Positions 1 to 8,306 of a DNA stretch of 64,000 bases are shown piece after piece (position 1 is the stretch's first letter; every line of letters begins with the position of its first letter). A model generated the notes under the pieces. It made no database searches. It saw nothing but the letters and a program-made list of their open reading frames with translations, and was not told the origin of the DNA. The DNA comes from Rhodobacteraceae bacterium UBA6197 (lineage in GTDB: Bacteria > Pseudomonadota > Alphaproteobacteria > Rhodobacterales > Rhodobacteraceae). The stretch spans positions 440,962-504,961 of the forward strand of contig DISZ01000018.1 in NCBI GenBank assembly GCA_002422085.1, in the 5' to 3' direction. The translations under genes and the position numbers were made by a program.

Positions 1-71
1 TGGGCTTGGGCGGCGCCGGTCAGCAGCGTGCTGGCCAAAAGCGCCATGGTCAGGGTCCTGGTGGTCATCAT
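1..71 (-). CDS. Secreted protein, 5' end only (partial)
   Basis: The minus strand opens with ATG ATG preceded by GGGAG, then encodes a short positive N-terminus, a hydrophobic stretch and a small-residue end (GAAQA) typical of a Sec signal peptide. The rest lies outside the window. It starts only 37 bp after the murQ stop on the same strand, so the two are probably one operon. A periplasmic binding protein for an amino-sugar ABC transporter would suit this position, but nothing in the visible residues proves it. Confidence 0.6.
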   Translation of the reverse strand, partial: MMTTRTLTMALLASTLLTGAAQA

Positions 72-108
72 CTTCTCCCGTTGTTGTGGGCCAGCGGCCC
101 CTTGGTTG

Positions 109-1002
109 TTATGTCTTCAGGGCGGCCAGCGCCGGGCCAAGCTGGCCCCGGCTTGCCGCCAGCAGGTCTTCGGCCTGTTTCGGTTTTGCCCCCGCAGCGA
201 TCAGGATCGCCGGTTTCACCGCCCCGCCTGCAGCCCCCAGCGCGGCCGCGGCCGCCGCGGGGGTGCAGCCCGCCAGATCGGTGACGATTCCGGCCGCGCG
301 CGCGTGCAGTTTGGCATTATCGGCCTGCACATTGACCATCCGCCCGGCATGGACATGGCCCAGCAGCATCGCCGCCCGGGTCGAAATCACATTCAGCGCC
401 ACCTTCTGCGCGGTCGCCGCCGCCATCCGGGTCGATCCGGCCAGCATCTCGGGGCCGGTATCCAGCAGCACGGCGATATCGGCCTCGGCAAAAAGCGGTG
501 CATTGGCGTTATTGGCCAGCGCCGCCACCCGCGCCCCGCCACCCCGCGCGCCCTGCGCGACCGCCAGCGTGTAAGGTGTCGACCCCGAGGCCGAAACGCA
601 GATCAGCAGATCCCCCGCCTTGGGGGCAACCCGCGCCAGATCGGCGCCCGCCGCTTGCGGGTCGTCCTCGACCAGACCTTGCAAATGGATCAGCGCCTCG
701 GTGCCGCCGGCAAACAGGATCGGCGTGCGCGCAACCGGCAGGCCAAAGGTGCCCGACAGCTCCAGACAATCGGCCAGCGCCATCAGCCCGGCACTGCCCG
801 CGCCCGCATAGATCAGCCGATGACCGCCGCGCAGCGCCTCGGCGGCGGCCACGGCGACCTGCTCCAACGCGACCAAGGCCGGGCGGATCGCGGCCAGCGA
901 TTGCACCTGCGCCTCATAGAGACGGGCCGCAGCAGCCTCGGGTGCGAGGGCATCAAGCCCCGCGGCCAGCGGATGCGTCTGCTCGGTGCGCCGTGTCGTC
1001 AT
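109..1002 (-). CDS. murQ: N-acetylmuramic acid 6-phosphate etherase MurQ
   Basis: MurQ cleaves the lactyl ether of N-acetylmuramate 6-phosphate, giving N-acetylglucosamine 6-phosphate and D-lactate, a cytoplasmic step of cell-wall recycling. The 297-residue product has the family layout: an N-terminal TEQTHP segment, a SIS sugar-phosphate domain with the GAGSAG turn near residue 67 and the SGSTPYT phosphate loop, and a C-terminal helical part. The ATG at 1002 has a GAGGGGGG ribosome site; the frame stays open to 1092 but that stretch is unlike MurQ. It diverges from a kinase-GntR-SIS-nagA operon that would use its product. Confidence 0.9.
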   Translation of the reverse strand: MTTRRTEQTHPLAAGLDALAPEAAAARLYEAQVQSLAAIRPALVALEQVAVAAAEALRGGHRLIYAGAGSAGLMALADCLELSGTFGLPVARTPILFAGGTEALIHLQGLVEDDPQAAGADLARVAPKAGDLLICVSASGSTPYTLAVAQGARGGGARVAALANNANAPLFAEADIAVLLDTGPEMLAGSTRMAAATAQKVALNVISTRAAMLLGHVHAGRMVNVQADNAKLHARAAGIVTDLAGCTPAAAAAALGAAGGAVKPAILIAAGAKPKQAEDLLAASRGQLGPALAALKT

Positions 1003-1024
1003 TCGAATCCCCCCTCGTCTCAAA

Positions 1025-1053
1025 GATAATGCCAAACTAATACCAATTGTAAA
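1025..1053 (-). promoter_or_regulatory. murQ promoter with candidate GntR operator in the spacer
   Basis: On the minus strand, TTTACA (1053-1048) and CATTAT (1031-1026) are separated by 16 bp and would serve as -35 and -10. The spacer holds TGGTATTAGTTTGGCAT (1045-1029), which agrees at 14 of 17 positions with a site in front of the divergent operon. A repressor bound there would block RNA polymerase. The link to the GntR protein encoded next door is inferred. Confidence 0.45.
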
Positions 1054-1117
1054 GCCTTTTGTCCAAAAAGGGCATTTTGACAGTAATTCCAATCATTTCA
1101 CGACTCCCTTTCCCTTC

Positions 1118-1139
1118 TGGTATTGTTTTGGTATGGTAT
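1118..1139 (+). promoter_or_regulatory. Candidate GntR operator upstream of the nag operon
   Basis: TGGTATTGTTTTGGTAT (1118-1134) consists of TGGTAT repeated directly at 11-bp spacing; a third TGGTAT follows at 1134-1139, 20 bp before the kinase start codon. The same two-part pattern occurs in the other orientation before murQ. HutC-type GntR proteins usually bind palindromes, so the direct-repeat form is unusual. Confidence 0.45.
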
Positions 1140-1159
1140 CCGGGACGGGAGGGTCCAGC

Positions 1160-1999
1160 ATGTTCATTCTGGGTGTGGATGGGGGCGGCACGGGGTGTCG
1201 CGCGGCTTTGGCGGATGCCTCGGGCCGGATCATCGCGCGCGGCGAAGCGGGCCCGGCCAATATCGCCACCGACCCCGAACTGGCGCGCCGCAACATCCTG
1301 ATCGCCCTGCGTCAGGTGCTTGGCGATGCGGTGCCCGATGCCGAGGTTTCGGCGGTGCTGGGCCTTGCCGGCGCCAATCTGCCCGAGCGCGCCGCCTGGC
1401 TGGCCGAACGCCTGCCCTTTGGCCGCGTTCAGGTGGTTTCGGACGCGCGGATTGCGGTCAAGGGCGCGCTGGGCGATGACGATGGCATCGTCGCGGCGCT
1501 GGGCACCGGGTCGGTCTTTGCCAGCCAGCGCGACGGCCAGATGCGGATCATCGGCGGCTGGGGGTTCTTGCTGGGCGACGAGGGCTCGGGCGCGTGGATC
1601 GGGCGCGCGCTTTTGATGCAGACGCTGCGCGCCGAAGACGGCTTTGTGCCGATGACCCCGTTTCTGCGCGCCGTGCTGGATGAACGCGGCGGCGCGGCGG
1701 CGGTGGTCGATTTCGGCAAGACCGCGCAGCCGTCGGATTTTGCAGCCTATGCGCCGCAGGTGCTGCGCGCCGCCGAGGCGGGCGATCCGGCGGCGCAGGC
1801 GGTGCTGGGCGCCGCAACCGACGAGGTGGCGGCCGCCATCGCGCTTTTGCAACAGGCGGGCCGCGCGCTTCCGGTGGTGTTTCTGGGCGGCTTGGGCCCG
1901 ACTTTCGCGGCCCGCACACAGAGCCTCTGGCAGGTGCTCCCGGCCAAGGGAACGGCGCTGGATGGTGCGCTCTGGCTGGCCCGGCAAGGAGGTGGTTGA
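1160..1999 (+). CDS. BadF/BadG/BcrA/BcrD-type kinase, likely N-acetylhexosamine kinase
   Basis: Predicted cytoplasmic sugar kinase of the ASKHA fold that would phosphorylate N-acetylglucosamine or N-acetylmuramate with ATP. The 279-residue protein starts at once with the phosphate-1 loop DGGGTG (residues 6-11) and has the second loop GTGSVFA near residue 115, followed by a GGWGFLLGDEGSG segment typical of NagK/MurK-like BadF-family kinases. ATG 1160 has a GGGAGG site. It is first in an operon with a GntR regulator, a SIS protein and nagA, and faces murQ, so a role in recycling or uptake of amino sugars is likely. The exact sugar cannot be read from sequence. Confidence 0.8.
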   Translation: MFILGVDGGGTGCRAALADASGRIIARGEAGPANIATDPELARRNILIALRQVLGDAVPDAEVSAVLGLAGANLPERAAWLAERLPFGRVQVVSDARIAVKGALGDDDGIVAALGTGSVFASQRDGQMRIIGGWGFLLGDEGSGAWIGRALLMQTLRAEDGFVPMTPFLRAVLDERGGAAAVVDFGKTAQPSDFAAYAPQVLRAAEAGDPAAQAVLGAATDEVAAAIALLQQAGRALPVVFLGGLGPTFAARTQSLWQVLPAKGTALDGALWLARQGGG

Positions 2000-2769
2000 T
2001 GCAGCAGATCTTTTCGCCCGAAGGCTTTGCCGATCCGGGCACCGGGCCGCTTTATCTGCAACTTCAGCGCCGGATCGCCGCCGCGATCACCGATGCCCGC
2101 TTGCGCCCGGGCGATAGCCTGCCGCCCGAACGCGATATGGCGACGATGACCGGCCTGTCGCGGGTGACGGTGCGCAAGGCGGTGCAGGCACTGGTCGAGG
2201 CGGGGCAACTGGTGCAGCGGCGCGGTTCGGGCACCTTCGTCGCGCCCAAGGTCGAACGGCTGGAACAGGCTCTATCCTTGCTGACTTCGTTCACCGAAGA
2301 TATGGCGCGGCGCGGCAAGGCGGTGGAATCGGTCTGGATCAGCCGGGCGATCCATTCGCCGACGCCCGAAGAGGTGATGGCGCTGGGCCTTGCCGCCAAG
2401 GACCGTGTCGCGCGGCTTGAACGGGTCCGCCGCACCGATGGTGTGCCGCTGGCAATCGAACGCGCGACGCTTTCAACCGCCGTTCTGCCCGACCCGATGC
2501 TGGTTGAACGCTCGCTCTACGCGGCGCTGGCCGACCGTGGCCTGCGCCCGGTGCGCGCGGTGCAGCGGATTTCGGCAACCAATCTTGGCGCGCTGGATGC
2601 GGGGCTGCTTGAGGTGCCGGTGGGCGCGGCCGGGCTTCGCATCGAACGGGTCTCATACCTGGCTTCGGGGCGGGTGGTCGAATTCACCCGCTCGATTTAC
2701 CGCGGCGATGCCTACGACTTTGCCGCTGAACTGCAAATTGCGCCGGAAGGCGAAGGAGGGGGCGCATGA
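1999..2769 (+). CDS. GntR/HutC-family transcriptional regulator with UTRA domain
   Basis: 256 residues with an N-terminal GntR winged helix (about residues 15-80; RPGDSLPPERDMA and LSRVTVRKAVQALVEAG are classic) and a C-terminal UTRA ligand domain (about 95-245), the arrangement of NagR/YvoA-type repressors that sense phosphorylated amino sugars. ATG 1999 overlaps the kinase stop (TGATG) and sits six bases after AAGGAGG; a TTG at 1996 is too close to that site. Its place among amino-sugar genes suggests it controls this divergon through the TGGTAT sites between murQ and the kinase. That target and the effector are inferred. Confidence 0.85.
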   Translation: MQQIFSPEGFADPGTGPLYLQLQRRIAAAITDARLRPGDSLPPERDMATMTGLSRVTVRKAVQALVEAGQLVQRRGSGTFVAPKVERLEQALSLLTSFTEDMARRGKAVESVWISRAIHSPTPEEVMALGLAAKDRVARLERVRRTDGVPLAIERATLSTAVLPDPMLVERSLYAALADRGLRPVRAVQRISATNLGALDAGLLEVPVGAAGLRIERVSYLASGRVVEFTRSIYRGDAYDFAAELQIAPEGEGGGA

Positions 2770-3791
2770 CCCAAACCCATATGGCCCGCGAAGTGGCCGA
2801 GATCCCCGAAGCCGCCGCCCGGTTTCTTGCCAGCGCGCGCGATCAGATCGCCGAGGCCGCCGCCCGGATGCGCGCGATCGATCCGGGGCTGGTGGTGACG
2901 GTGGCGCGTGGCTCTTCGGACCACGCGGCCAGCTATCTGAAATACGCGATCGAGCTTTTGGCCGGGGTGCCGGTGGCCTCGGTCGGGCCGTCGGTCGCCT
3001 CGATCTATCGGCGGCCGTTGCGGCTGACCGGCGCGGCCTGCATCGGCATTTCGCAATCGGGCCGCAGCCCGGATATCGTTGAAATGATGCGCGCGGCGCA
3101 AATCGGCGGGGCGCTGACCGTGGCGGTCACCAACTTCCCCGACGCGCCGATGGCCAAGGCCAGCGCCTTTTGCCTGCCGCTGGCCTCGGGCGAAGAGAAA
3201 AGCGTGGCGGCGACAAAGACCTTCGTGGTTTCGGTTCTGGCCGGGCTGGCGCTCTTGGCCGAATGGCGTGACGACACCGCGCTGCGCGACGCCGTTGCCG
3301 CTCTGCCCGATGCCTTTGCCGCGGCCCTGACCCGCGATTGGGAGCCCCTTTCCGCGCGGCTGGTGCGGGCCTCGTCGGCCTATGTGCTGGGCCGCGGCCC
3401 CGGTTTTGCCATCGCCAGCGAAATGGCGCTGAAATTCAAGGAGACCTGCGGTCTTCACGCCGAGGCCTATAGCGCCGCCGAGGTTCTGCATGGCCCCGCC
3501 GCGATCGTGCAGGAACGCTTTCCGGTGCTGGCGCTGGCGGTCGAGGACGCCGCGCACAGCCATGTTCTGGCCACCGCCGAACGGCTGGCCGGGCAGGGTG
3601 CCGATGTGTTCGTCACCGGGGCCAGCGCGCCCGGCACGGTGTCGCTGCCCGCCGTCGGCGGCTTGCATCCGCTGGTCGCGCCGCTGGTTCTGGTGGTCAG
3701 CTTTTATACCTTTGTCGAGGGTCTTGCCCGGCGCCGTGGCTTTGACCCCGACACCCCCCCGCATCTGCGCAAAGTGACGGAGACAGTATGA
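2766..3791 (+). CDS. Double SIS-domain protein, probable glucosamine-6-phosphate deaminase (NagB-II type)
   Basis: 341 residues matching the isomerase half of GlmS without the glutaminase domain: first SIS domain with VARGSSDHA near residue 45 and SQSGRSPD near residue 98, then EEKSVAATKTF, a second SIS domain with LGRGPGFAIASEMALKFKE, the HAEAYSAAEVLHGP segment, and a C-terminus KVTETV like the GlmS tail. Such stand-alone proteins serve as NagB-II, converting glucosamine 6-phosphate to fructose 6-phosphate and ammonia. The start overlaps the gntR stop by ATGA and the end overlaps nagA by ATGA. The family also contains other aldose-ketose isomerases, so the reaction rests mainly on context. 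Confidence 0.8.
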   Translation: MTQTHMAREVAEIPEAAARFLASARDQIAEAAARMRAIDPGLVVTVARGSSDHAASYLKYAIELLAGVPVASVGPSVASIYRRPLRLTGAACIGISQSGRSPDIVEMMRAAQIGGALTVAVTNFPDAPMAKASAFCLPLASGEEKSVAATKTFVVSVLAGLALLAEWRDDTALRDAVAALPDAFAAALTRDWEPLSARLVRASSAYVLGRGPGFAIASEMALKFKETCGLHAEAYSAAEVLHGPAAIVQERFPVLALAVEDAAHSHVLATAERLAGQGADVFVTGASAPGTVSLPAVGGLHPLVAPLVLVVSFYTFVEGLARRRGFDPDTPPHLRKVTETV

Positions 3792-4933
3792 GCACTCAGA
3801 TCTATTCCGGGGCGGCGGTGTTTGATGGCGGGCAGATGCTGGCCGGCCATTCCGTTGTCGTCAAAAAAGGCTCTATTTCAGGGATTTTCCCGGATTCGAG
3901 CCTGCCCAAAGGTCGGCGTATCGTGTTGAAGGGCGGGGTGCTGGCCCCCGGTCTGATCGACCTTCAGGTCAATGGCGGCGGCGGTATCATGCTGGACGGG
4001 GACGCCGATGTCGCCCGGATCGCGCATATCTGCGCGACCCATGCGCGGCTGGGGGCCACCGGGATTCTACCCACCCTGATCACCGACACACCCGAGGCCA
4101 CCGCCACCGTCATCGCGGCCGCAATTGCGGCGGCGCGGGCGGGGGTGCCGGGCTTTCTGGGCCTGCATCTCGAGGGGCCGCATCTGGACCCGCGCCGCAA
4201 GGGCGCGCATGATCCGGCGCTGATCCGGCCGATGACCGAGGCTGACCTGAAGGCGCTCTGTATCGCCGCCGCCGCGCTGCCGGCGCTGATGGTGACGCTG
4301 GCGCCCGCCTCGGTGACACCGGCGCAGATCGCCGTGCTGGCGGCGTCGGGGGCGATCGTCAGCCTTGGCCACGCCGAATGCACCCTCGACGAGGCCGAGG
4401 CCGCCGAGGGCGCCGGCGCGCGCTCTGTCACGCATCTGTTCAACGCGATGAGCCAGCTTGGCAACCGTGAACCCGGCCTTGTGGGCGCCGCGCTGGGGCC
4501 GCGCCTGTTCACCGGGCTGATCGCCGATGGCCGGCATGTGCACCCCCGCACGATCCGGCTGGCGCTGGCGGCCAAGGGCCTGGGCCGGGTGTTTCTGATT
4601 TCGGATGCGATGGCCGTGGCGGGCACCGATGCGACGGAATTCAACCTTGGAGGGCGCCGGATCCTGCGCCGTCAGGGGCGCCTGACGCTCGAGGATGGCA
4701 CGCTGGCCGGGGCCGATCTCAGCCTGCCCGAGGCGGTGCGCCTGATGATCCGCACGATCGGCCTGCGCCCCGAAGAGGCGCTGGCGATGGCCACCTCGGT
4801 GCCGGCGGGGCTGCTGGGGCAGGCCGGGCATCTCGGCGCCATTGCCCCCGGCCTGCCCGCCGATCTGGTGCATTTCGACCCCGATTGGCTGATTGCCGGG
4901 ATCTGGCGCGCGGGTCAGCCGATCACCGGCTGA
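3788..4933 (+). CDS. nagA: N-acetylglucosamine-6-phosphate deacetylase NagA
   Basis: Removes acetate from N-acetylglucosamine 6-phosphate, feeding the SIS protein upstream. The 381-residue amidohydrolase shows GLIDLQVNGGGG near residue 58, LHLEGPHLDPRRKGAH with the metal-binding glutamate, GHAECTLDEA, VTHLFNAMSQ, and the catalytic aspartate in ISDAMAVAGT. Residues 28-34 (GSISGIF) are written with the rare codons TCT and TCA and lie in a 20-bp motif that recurs in this window. It closes the operon kinase-gntR-SIS-nagA. Confidence 0.93.
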   Translation: MSTQIYSGAAVFDGGQMLAGHSVVVKKGSISGIFPDSSLPKGRRIVLKGGVLAPGLIDLQVNGGGGIMLDGDADVARIAHICATHARLGATGILPTLITDTPEATATVIAAAIAAARAGVPGFLGLHLEGPHLDPRRKGAHDPALIRPMTEADLKALCIAAAALPALMVTLAPASVTPAQIAVLAASGAIVSLGHAECTLDEAEAAEGAGARSVTHLFNAMSQLGNREPGLVGAALGPRLFTGLIADGRHVHPRTIRLALAAKGLGRVFLISDAMAVAGTDATEFNLGGRRILRRQGRLTLEDGTLAGADLSLPEAVRLMIRTIGLRPEEALAMATSVPAGLLGQAGHLGAIAPGLPADLVHFDPDWLIAGIWRAGQPITG

Positions 4934-5102
4934 GCGCCGGGCGGCACGGCTTTGCCTGATATCCAGAACAGACCCTATTTCAGGGAATTTGCCCATTCTC
5001 CCGGCGATCCTGGCACCGCTACGCCGCTTTGGCTGCACCGCCCGGGCGCCTGTTTTTCCGGCTTGGCGCGACAAATTCGCACCCCTCGGGCGGATAAGCG
5101 TT

Positions 5103-5130
5103 GAGTGTCGCGCCCGGTTTTCGCACACTC
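5103..5130 (+). promoter_or_regulatory. Inverted repeat upstream of the TAXI binding protein
   Basis: GAGTGT-C-GCG and CGC-ACACTC can pair across a 9-base loop, with one bulged base. It lies 50 bp before the binding-protein start, in the 245-bp gap after nagA. It could be an operator or an RNA hairpin; there is no T-run, so it is not a simple terminator. Near 4973 the same gap holds one copy of the dispersed CTATTTCAGGGA motif. Confidence 0.3.
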
Positions 5131-5178
5131 GGCGCAGGGTCTGCCGCAAGCGCGGGCCGCTGTCTTGTGGAGGAGACG

Positions 5179-6132
5179 ATGACCAATCTCAAATTGAAGC
5201 TCGGCGCGCTGGTCGCCGGGGCGGTCTTTGCCGTGGCGCCGATCGCCGCGCAAGCCGAAGAGTTTATCAACATTCTGACCGGCGGCACCTCGGGGGTCTA
5301 TTACCCGCTGGGTGTCGGCCTGTCGAAAATCTATGCCGACGGCATACCGGGCGCGCGCACGCAGGTGCAATCGACCAAGGCATCGGTCGAAAACCTGAAC
5401 CTGCTCGAGCAGGGCAAGGGCGAACTGGCGCTGGCGCTGGGCGACAGCGTCAAAATGGCCTGGGAGGGCAATGCCGACGCCGGCTTCAAGGCGCCGCTGT
5501 CCAAGCTGCGCGGCATCGCGGCGGTCTATCCGAACTACATCCAGATCGCCGCTTCGGCCGATAGCGGCATCACCTCGCTGGCGGATCTGGCCGGCAAGAG
5601 CCTGTCGGTTGGCGCCGCGAAATCGGGGACCGAGCTGAACGCCCGCGCGATTCTGGCCGCTGCGGGCATGAGCTATGACCAGCTTGGCAAGGTCGAATAC
5701 CTGCCCTTCGCCGAATCGGTCGAGCTGATGAAGAACCGTCAGCTGGATGCGACGCTGCAATCGGCGGGCCTCGGGGTTGCCTCGCTGAAGGATCTGGCCA
5801 CCGCCGCGCCCACGACTTTAGTCTCTGTTCCGGCGGAAATCGCTGAAAAACTGGGGGCGCCCTATATCGCCGCCACGATCCCGGCGGGCACCTATCAGGG
5901 GCAGGACGCCGATGTGCCCACCGTCGCCGTGGTCAACTTTCTGGTGACGCACGAGGATGTCTCGGACGAGACCGCCTACCAGATGACCAAGCTTCTGTTT
6001 GAAAACCTGACCACGCTCGAGGCCGCCCACAAGGCCGCCGCCTCGATCAAGCTTGAGACCGCGCTCAAGGGCATGCCGATCCCGCTGCATCCGGGGGCCG
6101 AGCGGTATTACAAGGAAATGGGCCTGATGTAA
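5179..6132 (+). CDS. TAXI-family TRAP transporter solute-binding protein
   Basis: Periplasmic receptor of a TRAP transporter. The 317-residue precursor has a Sec signal peptide (residues 1-27, ending AAQA) followed by the TAXI signature ILTGGTSGVYYPLG, which names the family and binds the substrate carboxylate. ATG 5179 has a GGAGGAG site; the upstream extension to 5101 would bury the signal. A fused permease and a DUF1850 gene follow. TAXI substrates are mostly dicarboxylates or amino acids such as glutamate, but none can be assigned here. Confidence 0.9.
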   Translation: MTNLKLKLGALVAGAVFAVAPIAAQAEEFINILTGGTSGVYYPLGVGLSKIYADGIPGARTQVQSTKASVENLNLLEQGKGELALALGDSVKMAWEGNADAGFKAPLSKLRGIAAVYPNYIQIAASADSGITSLADLAGKSLSVGAAKSGTELNARAILAAAGMSYDQLGKVEYLPFAESVELMKNRQLDATLQSAGLGVASLKDLATAAPTTLVSVPAEIAEKLGAPYIAATIPAGTYQGQDADVPTVAVVNFLVTHEDVSDETAYQMTKLLFENLTTLEAAHKAAASIKLETALKGMPIPLHPGAERYYKEMGLM

Positions 6133-6150
6133 GGCCGCGCCTTCGGGCAC

Positions 6151-6183
6151 ATTCGGGCGGGCCCTGTGGTTGTCCGCCCGAAT
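6151..6183 (+). promoter_or_regulatory. Intercistronic hairpin between binding protein and permease
   Basis: ATTCGGGCGG and CCGCCCGAAT form a perfect 10-bp stem around a 13-base loop, in the 74-bp gap of the operon. There is no T-run. Such hairpins usually protect or partly terminate the upstream message, so that the binding protein is made in excess of the permease; that role is inferred here. Confidence 0.55.
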
Positions 6184-6206
6184 TCTGAACAGAAAGGGGA
6201 AAGCCC

Positions 6207-8306
6207 ATGCTGCATGACAGCCCGCACCACCAGATGCCGGGAAACGCGCCTGATCTGGGCCTGCACGACCCTTTGGCCGAAAGCTTTCCGCGTAGCCCCG
6301 AAGGCCGGGCATTGTTCTGGATAGCCGTTGCGTTTTCGGCGTTTCAGATCGCCACGGCGGCGCATCTTCTGGATATGGCCAGCCAGATCGTGCGCGCGGT
6401 GCATGTCGGGTTCCTGATGCTGCTGGGGTTTCCGCTGCTGGCGCTGGCGCGGCGCAAGACCGGCGCGGTCAAGGTGTTGGCCTGGGGCATGGCCGGGCTG
6501 GGGGTGGCGGTCGCGGCCTATCAATGGTGGGAATTCGTGCCGCTTTTGATGCGCGCGGGCGACCCTTTGCCGCGCGATATCGTGATCGGCGTGCTGGCGC
6601 TTCTGGCGGTATTTTCGGCCGCATGGGCGCTGATGGGTCCGGCGCTGCCGATCATCTCGGGGACGTTTCTGTCCTATGCGCTGTTTGGCCAATACCTGCC
6701 GTCGCCGCTGAACCATCGCGGTTATGATTTTGCTCAGGTGATCGAGCACCTGACCTATGGCACCGAGGGCATCTACGGCATCCCGACCTATGTTTCCTCG
6801 ACCTATATCTTCCTGTTCATCCTGTTTGGCGCGTTTCTGGAAAAGGCCGGGATGATCCGGCTGTTCACCGATGTGTCGCTGGGCTTTGTCGGCCACAAGC
6901 AGGGCGGCGCGGCCAAGGTCTCGGTGCTGTCGTCGGGGCTGATGGGCACGATCTCGGGGTCGGGGGTGGCCAATGTCGTCACCACCGGCCAGTTCACCAT
7001 TCCACTGATGAAGTCCTTTGGCTATCGCGCCGCCTTTGCCGGCGGGGTCGAGGCGACCGCCTCGATGGGCGGCCAGATCATGCCGCCGGTGATGGGCGCT
7101 GTCGCCTTCATCATGGCCGAGACGCTGGGCGTGGACTATCTTGAGGTGGTCAAGGCCGCGCTGATCCCGGCGATCCTGTATTTCGCCTCGGCGTTCTGGA
7201 TGGTGCATCTTGAGGCCGGCAAACGCGGCCTGCGTGGTCTGGCGCGCGATGAGCTGCCCTCGCCGCGCAAGGCCCTGCGCGAAGGCTGGCACCTGATCCT
7301 GCCGCTGGCGGTGCTGGTCTATCTGCTGTTTTCGGGCTTCACGCCGCTTTACGCCGGCACCATCGGGCTGGCGCTGACGGTGCTGTTGATCCTTGGCGGG
7401 TCGGTGGCGCTGGGGCTTCCGGCGGGGGTGATCCGGGTGCTGTTCTGGGTCGGTCTGGGGCTGATCTCGGCGGCGTTCTTCCAGTTCGGCATCTGGGTGG
7501 TGCTGCTGGCGATCCTCGCGCTGATCGGTTGGAACGCGCGGTCAAAAGGCGGCCGCGAGACGCTGCTGATCTGCCGCGACAGTCTGGCCGAGGGGGCCAA
7601 GACCGCGCTGCCGGTGGGCATTGCCTGCGCGCTGGTCGGGGTGATCATCGGCGTGATGACGCTGACCGGGGCGGCCAATACCTTTGGCCAGTTCATCGTC
7701 GGCGTCGGCAAGACCAGCCTGTTTTTGTCGCTGGTTCTGACGATGGTTACTTGCATCGTGCTGGGCATGGGGATCCCGACGATTCCGAACTACATCATCA
7801 CCGCCTCGATCGCGGGGCCGGCGCTGCTGGCGCTGGGGGTGCCGCTGATCGTGTCGCATATGTTCGTGTTCTACTTCGGGATTCTGGCCGATCTGACGCC
7901 GCCGGTGGCGCTGGCCTGCTTTGCCGCCGCGCCGATTGCCAAGGAAAGCGGGCTCAGGATCTCGTTTGAGGCGATCAAGGTGGCGGCGGCGGGCTTCGTC
8001 ATTCCGTTCATGGCGGTCTATACGCCCGCGCTGATGCTGCAACCCGGCGGCCCTTTGGCCGAGGCGATCGGTTTTGCCCCCGCCGTGGCCTATATAGTGT
8101 CGAAAGCGGCCCTTGCGATCGGGCTTTGGGGGGTGGCGGTGATCGGCTGGCTGGGCCGCCCGCTGGCGGTGTGGGAACGCGCGCTGGCGATGGCGGCCGC
8201 CTTCACGCTGGTCGCCGCACTGCCGCTGACCGATGAGCTGGGCTTTGCGCTGGTCGCCGGCTTTGGCGCGGTGATCTGGACCCGGCGGCACCGGGCCCCG
8301 GCATGA
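6207..8306 (+). CDS. TRAP transporter permease, fused small and large subunits (TAXI type)
   Basis: 699-residue inner-membrane protein. After a polar N-terminus of about 30 residues comes a four-helix DctQ-like part (to about residue 150), then a long DctM-like domain with motifs SGSGVANVVTTG, FAGGVEATASMGGQIMPPVMGA and, later, LGMGIPTIPNYIITA and ILADLTPPVALA. The fused arrangement is the rule in TAXI systems. It pairs with the binding protein upstream and uses the electrochemical sodium or proton gradient. The stop overlaps the DUF1850 start by ATGA, so the two are translationally coupled. Confidence 0.92.
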   Translation: MLHDSPHHQMPGNAPDLGLHDPLAESFPRSPEGRALFWIAVAFSAFQIATAAHLLDMASQIVRAVHVGFLMLLGFPLLALARRKTGAVKVLAWGMAGLGVAVAAYQWWEFVPLLMRAGDPLPRDIVIGVLALLAVFSAAWALMGPALPIISGTFLSYALFGQYLPSPLNHRGYDFAQVIEHLTYGTEGIYGIPTYVSSTYIFLFILFGAFLEKAGMIRLFTDVSLGFVGHKQGGAAKVSVLSSGLMGTISGSGVANVVTTGQFTIPLMKSFGYRAAFAGGVEATASMGGQIMPPVMGAVAFIMAETLGVDYLEVVKAALIPAILYFASAFWMVHLEAGKRGLRGLARDELPSPRKALREGWHLILPLAVLVYLLFSGFTPLYAGTIGLALTVLLILGGSVALGLPAGVIRVLFWVGLGLISAAFFQFGIWVVLLAILALIGWNARSKGGRETLLICRDSLAEGAKTALPVGIACALVGVIIGVMTLTGAANTFGQFIVGVGKTSLFLSLVLTMVTCIVLGMGIPTIPNYIITASIAGPALLALGVPLIVSHMFVFYFGILADLTPPVALACFAAAPIAKESGLRISFEAIKVAAAGFVIPFMAVYTPALMLQPGGPLAEAIGFAPAVAYIVSKAALAIGLWGVAVIGWLGRPLAVWERALAMAAAFTLVAALPLTDELGFALVAGFGAVIWTRRHRAPA

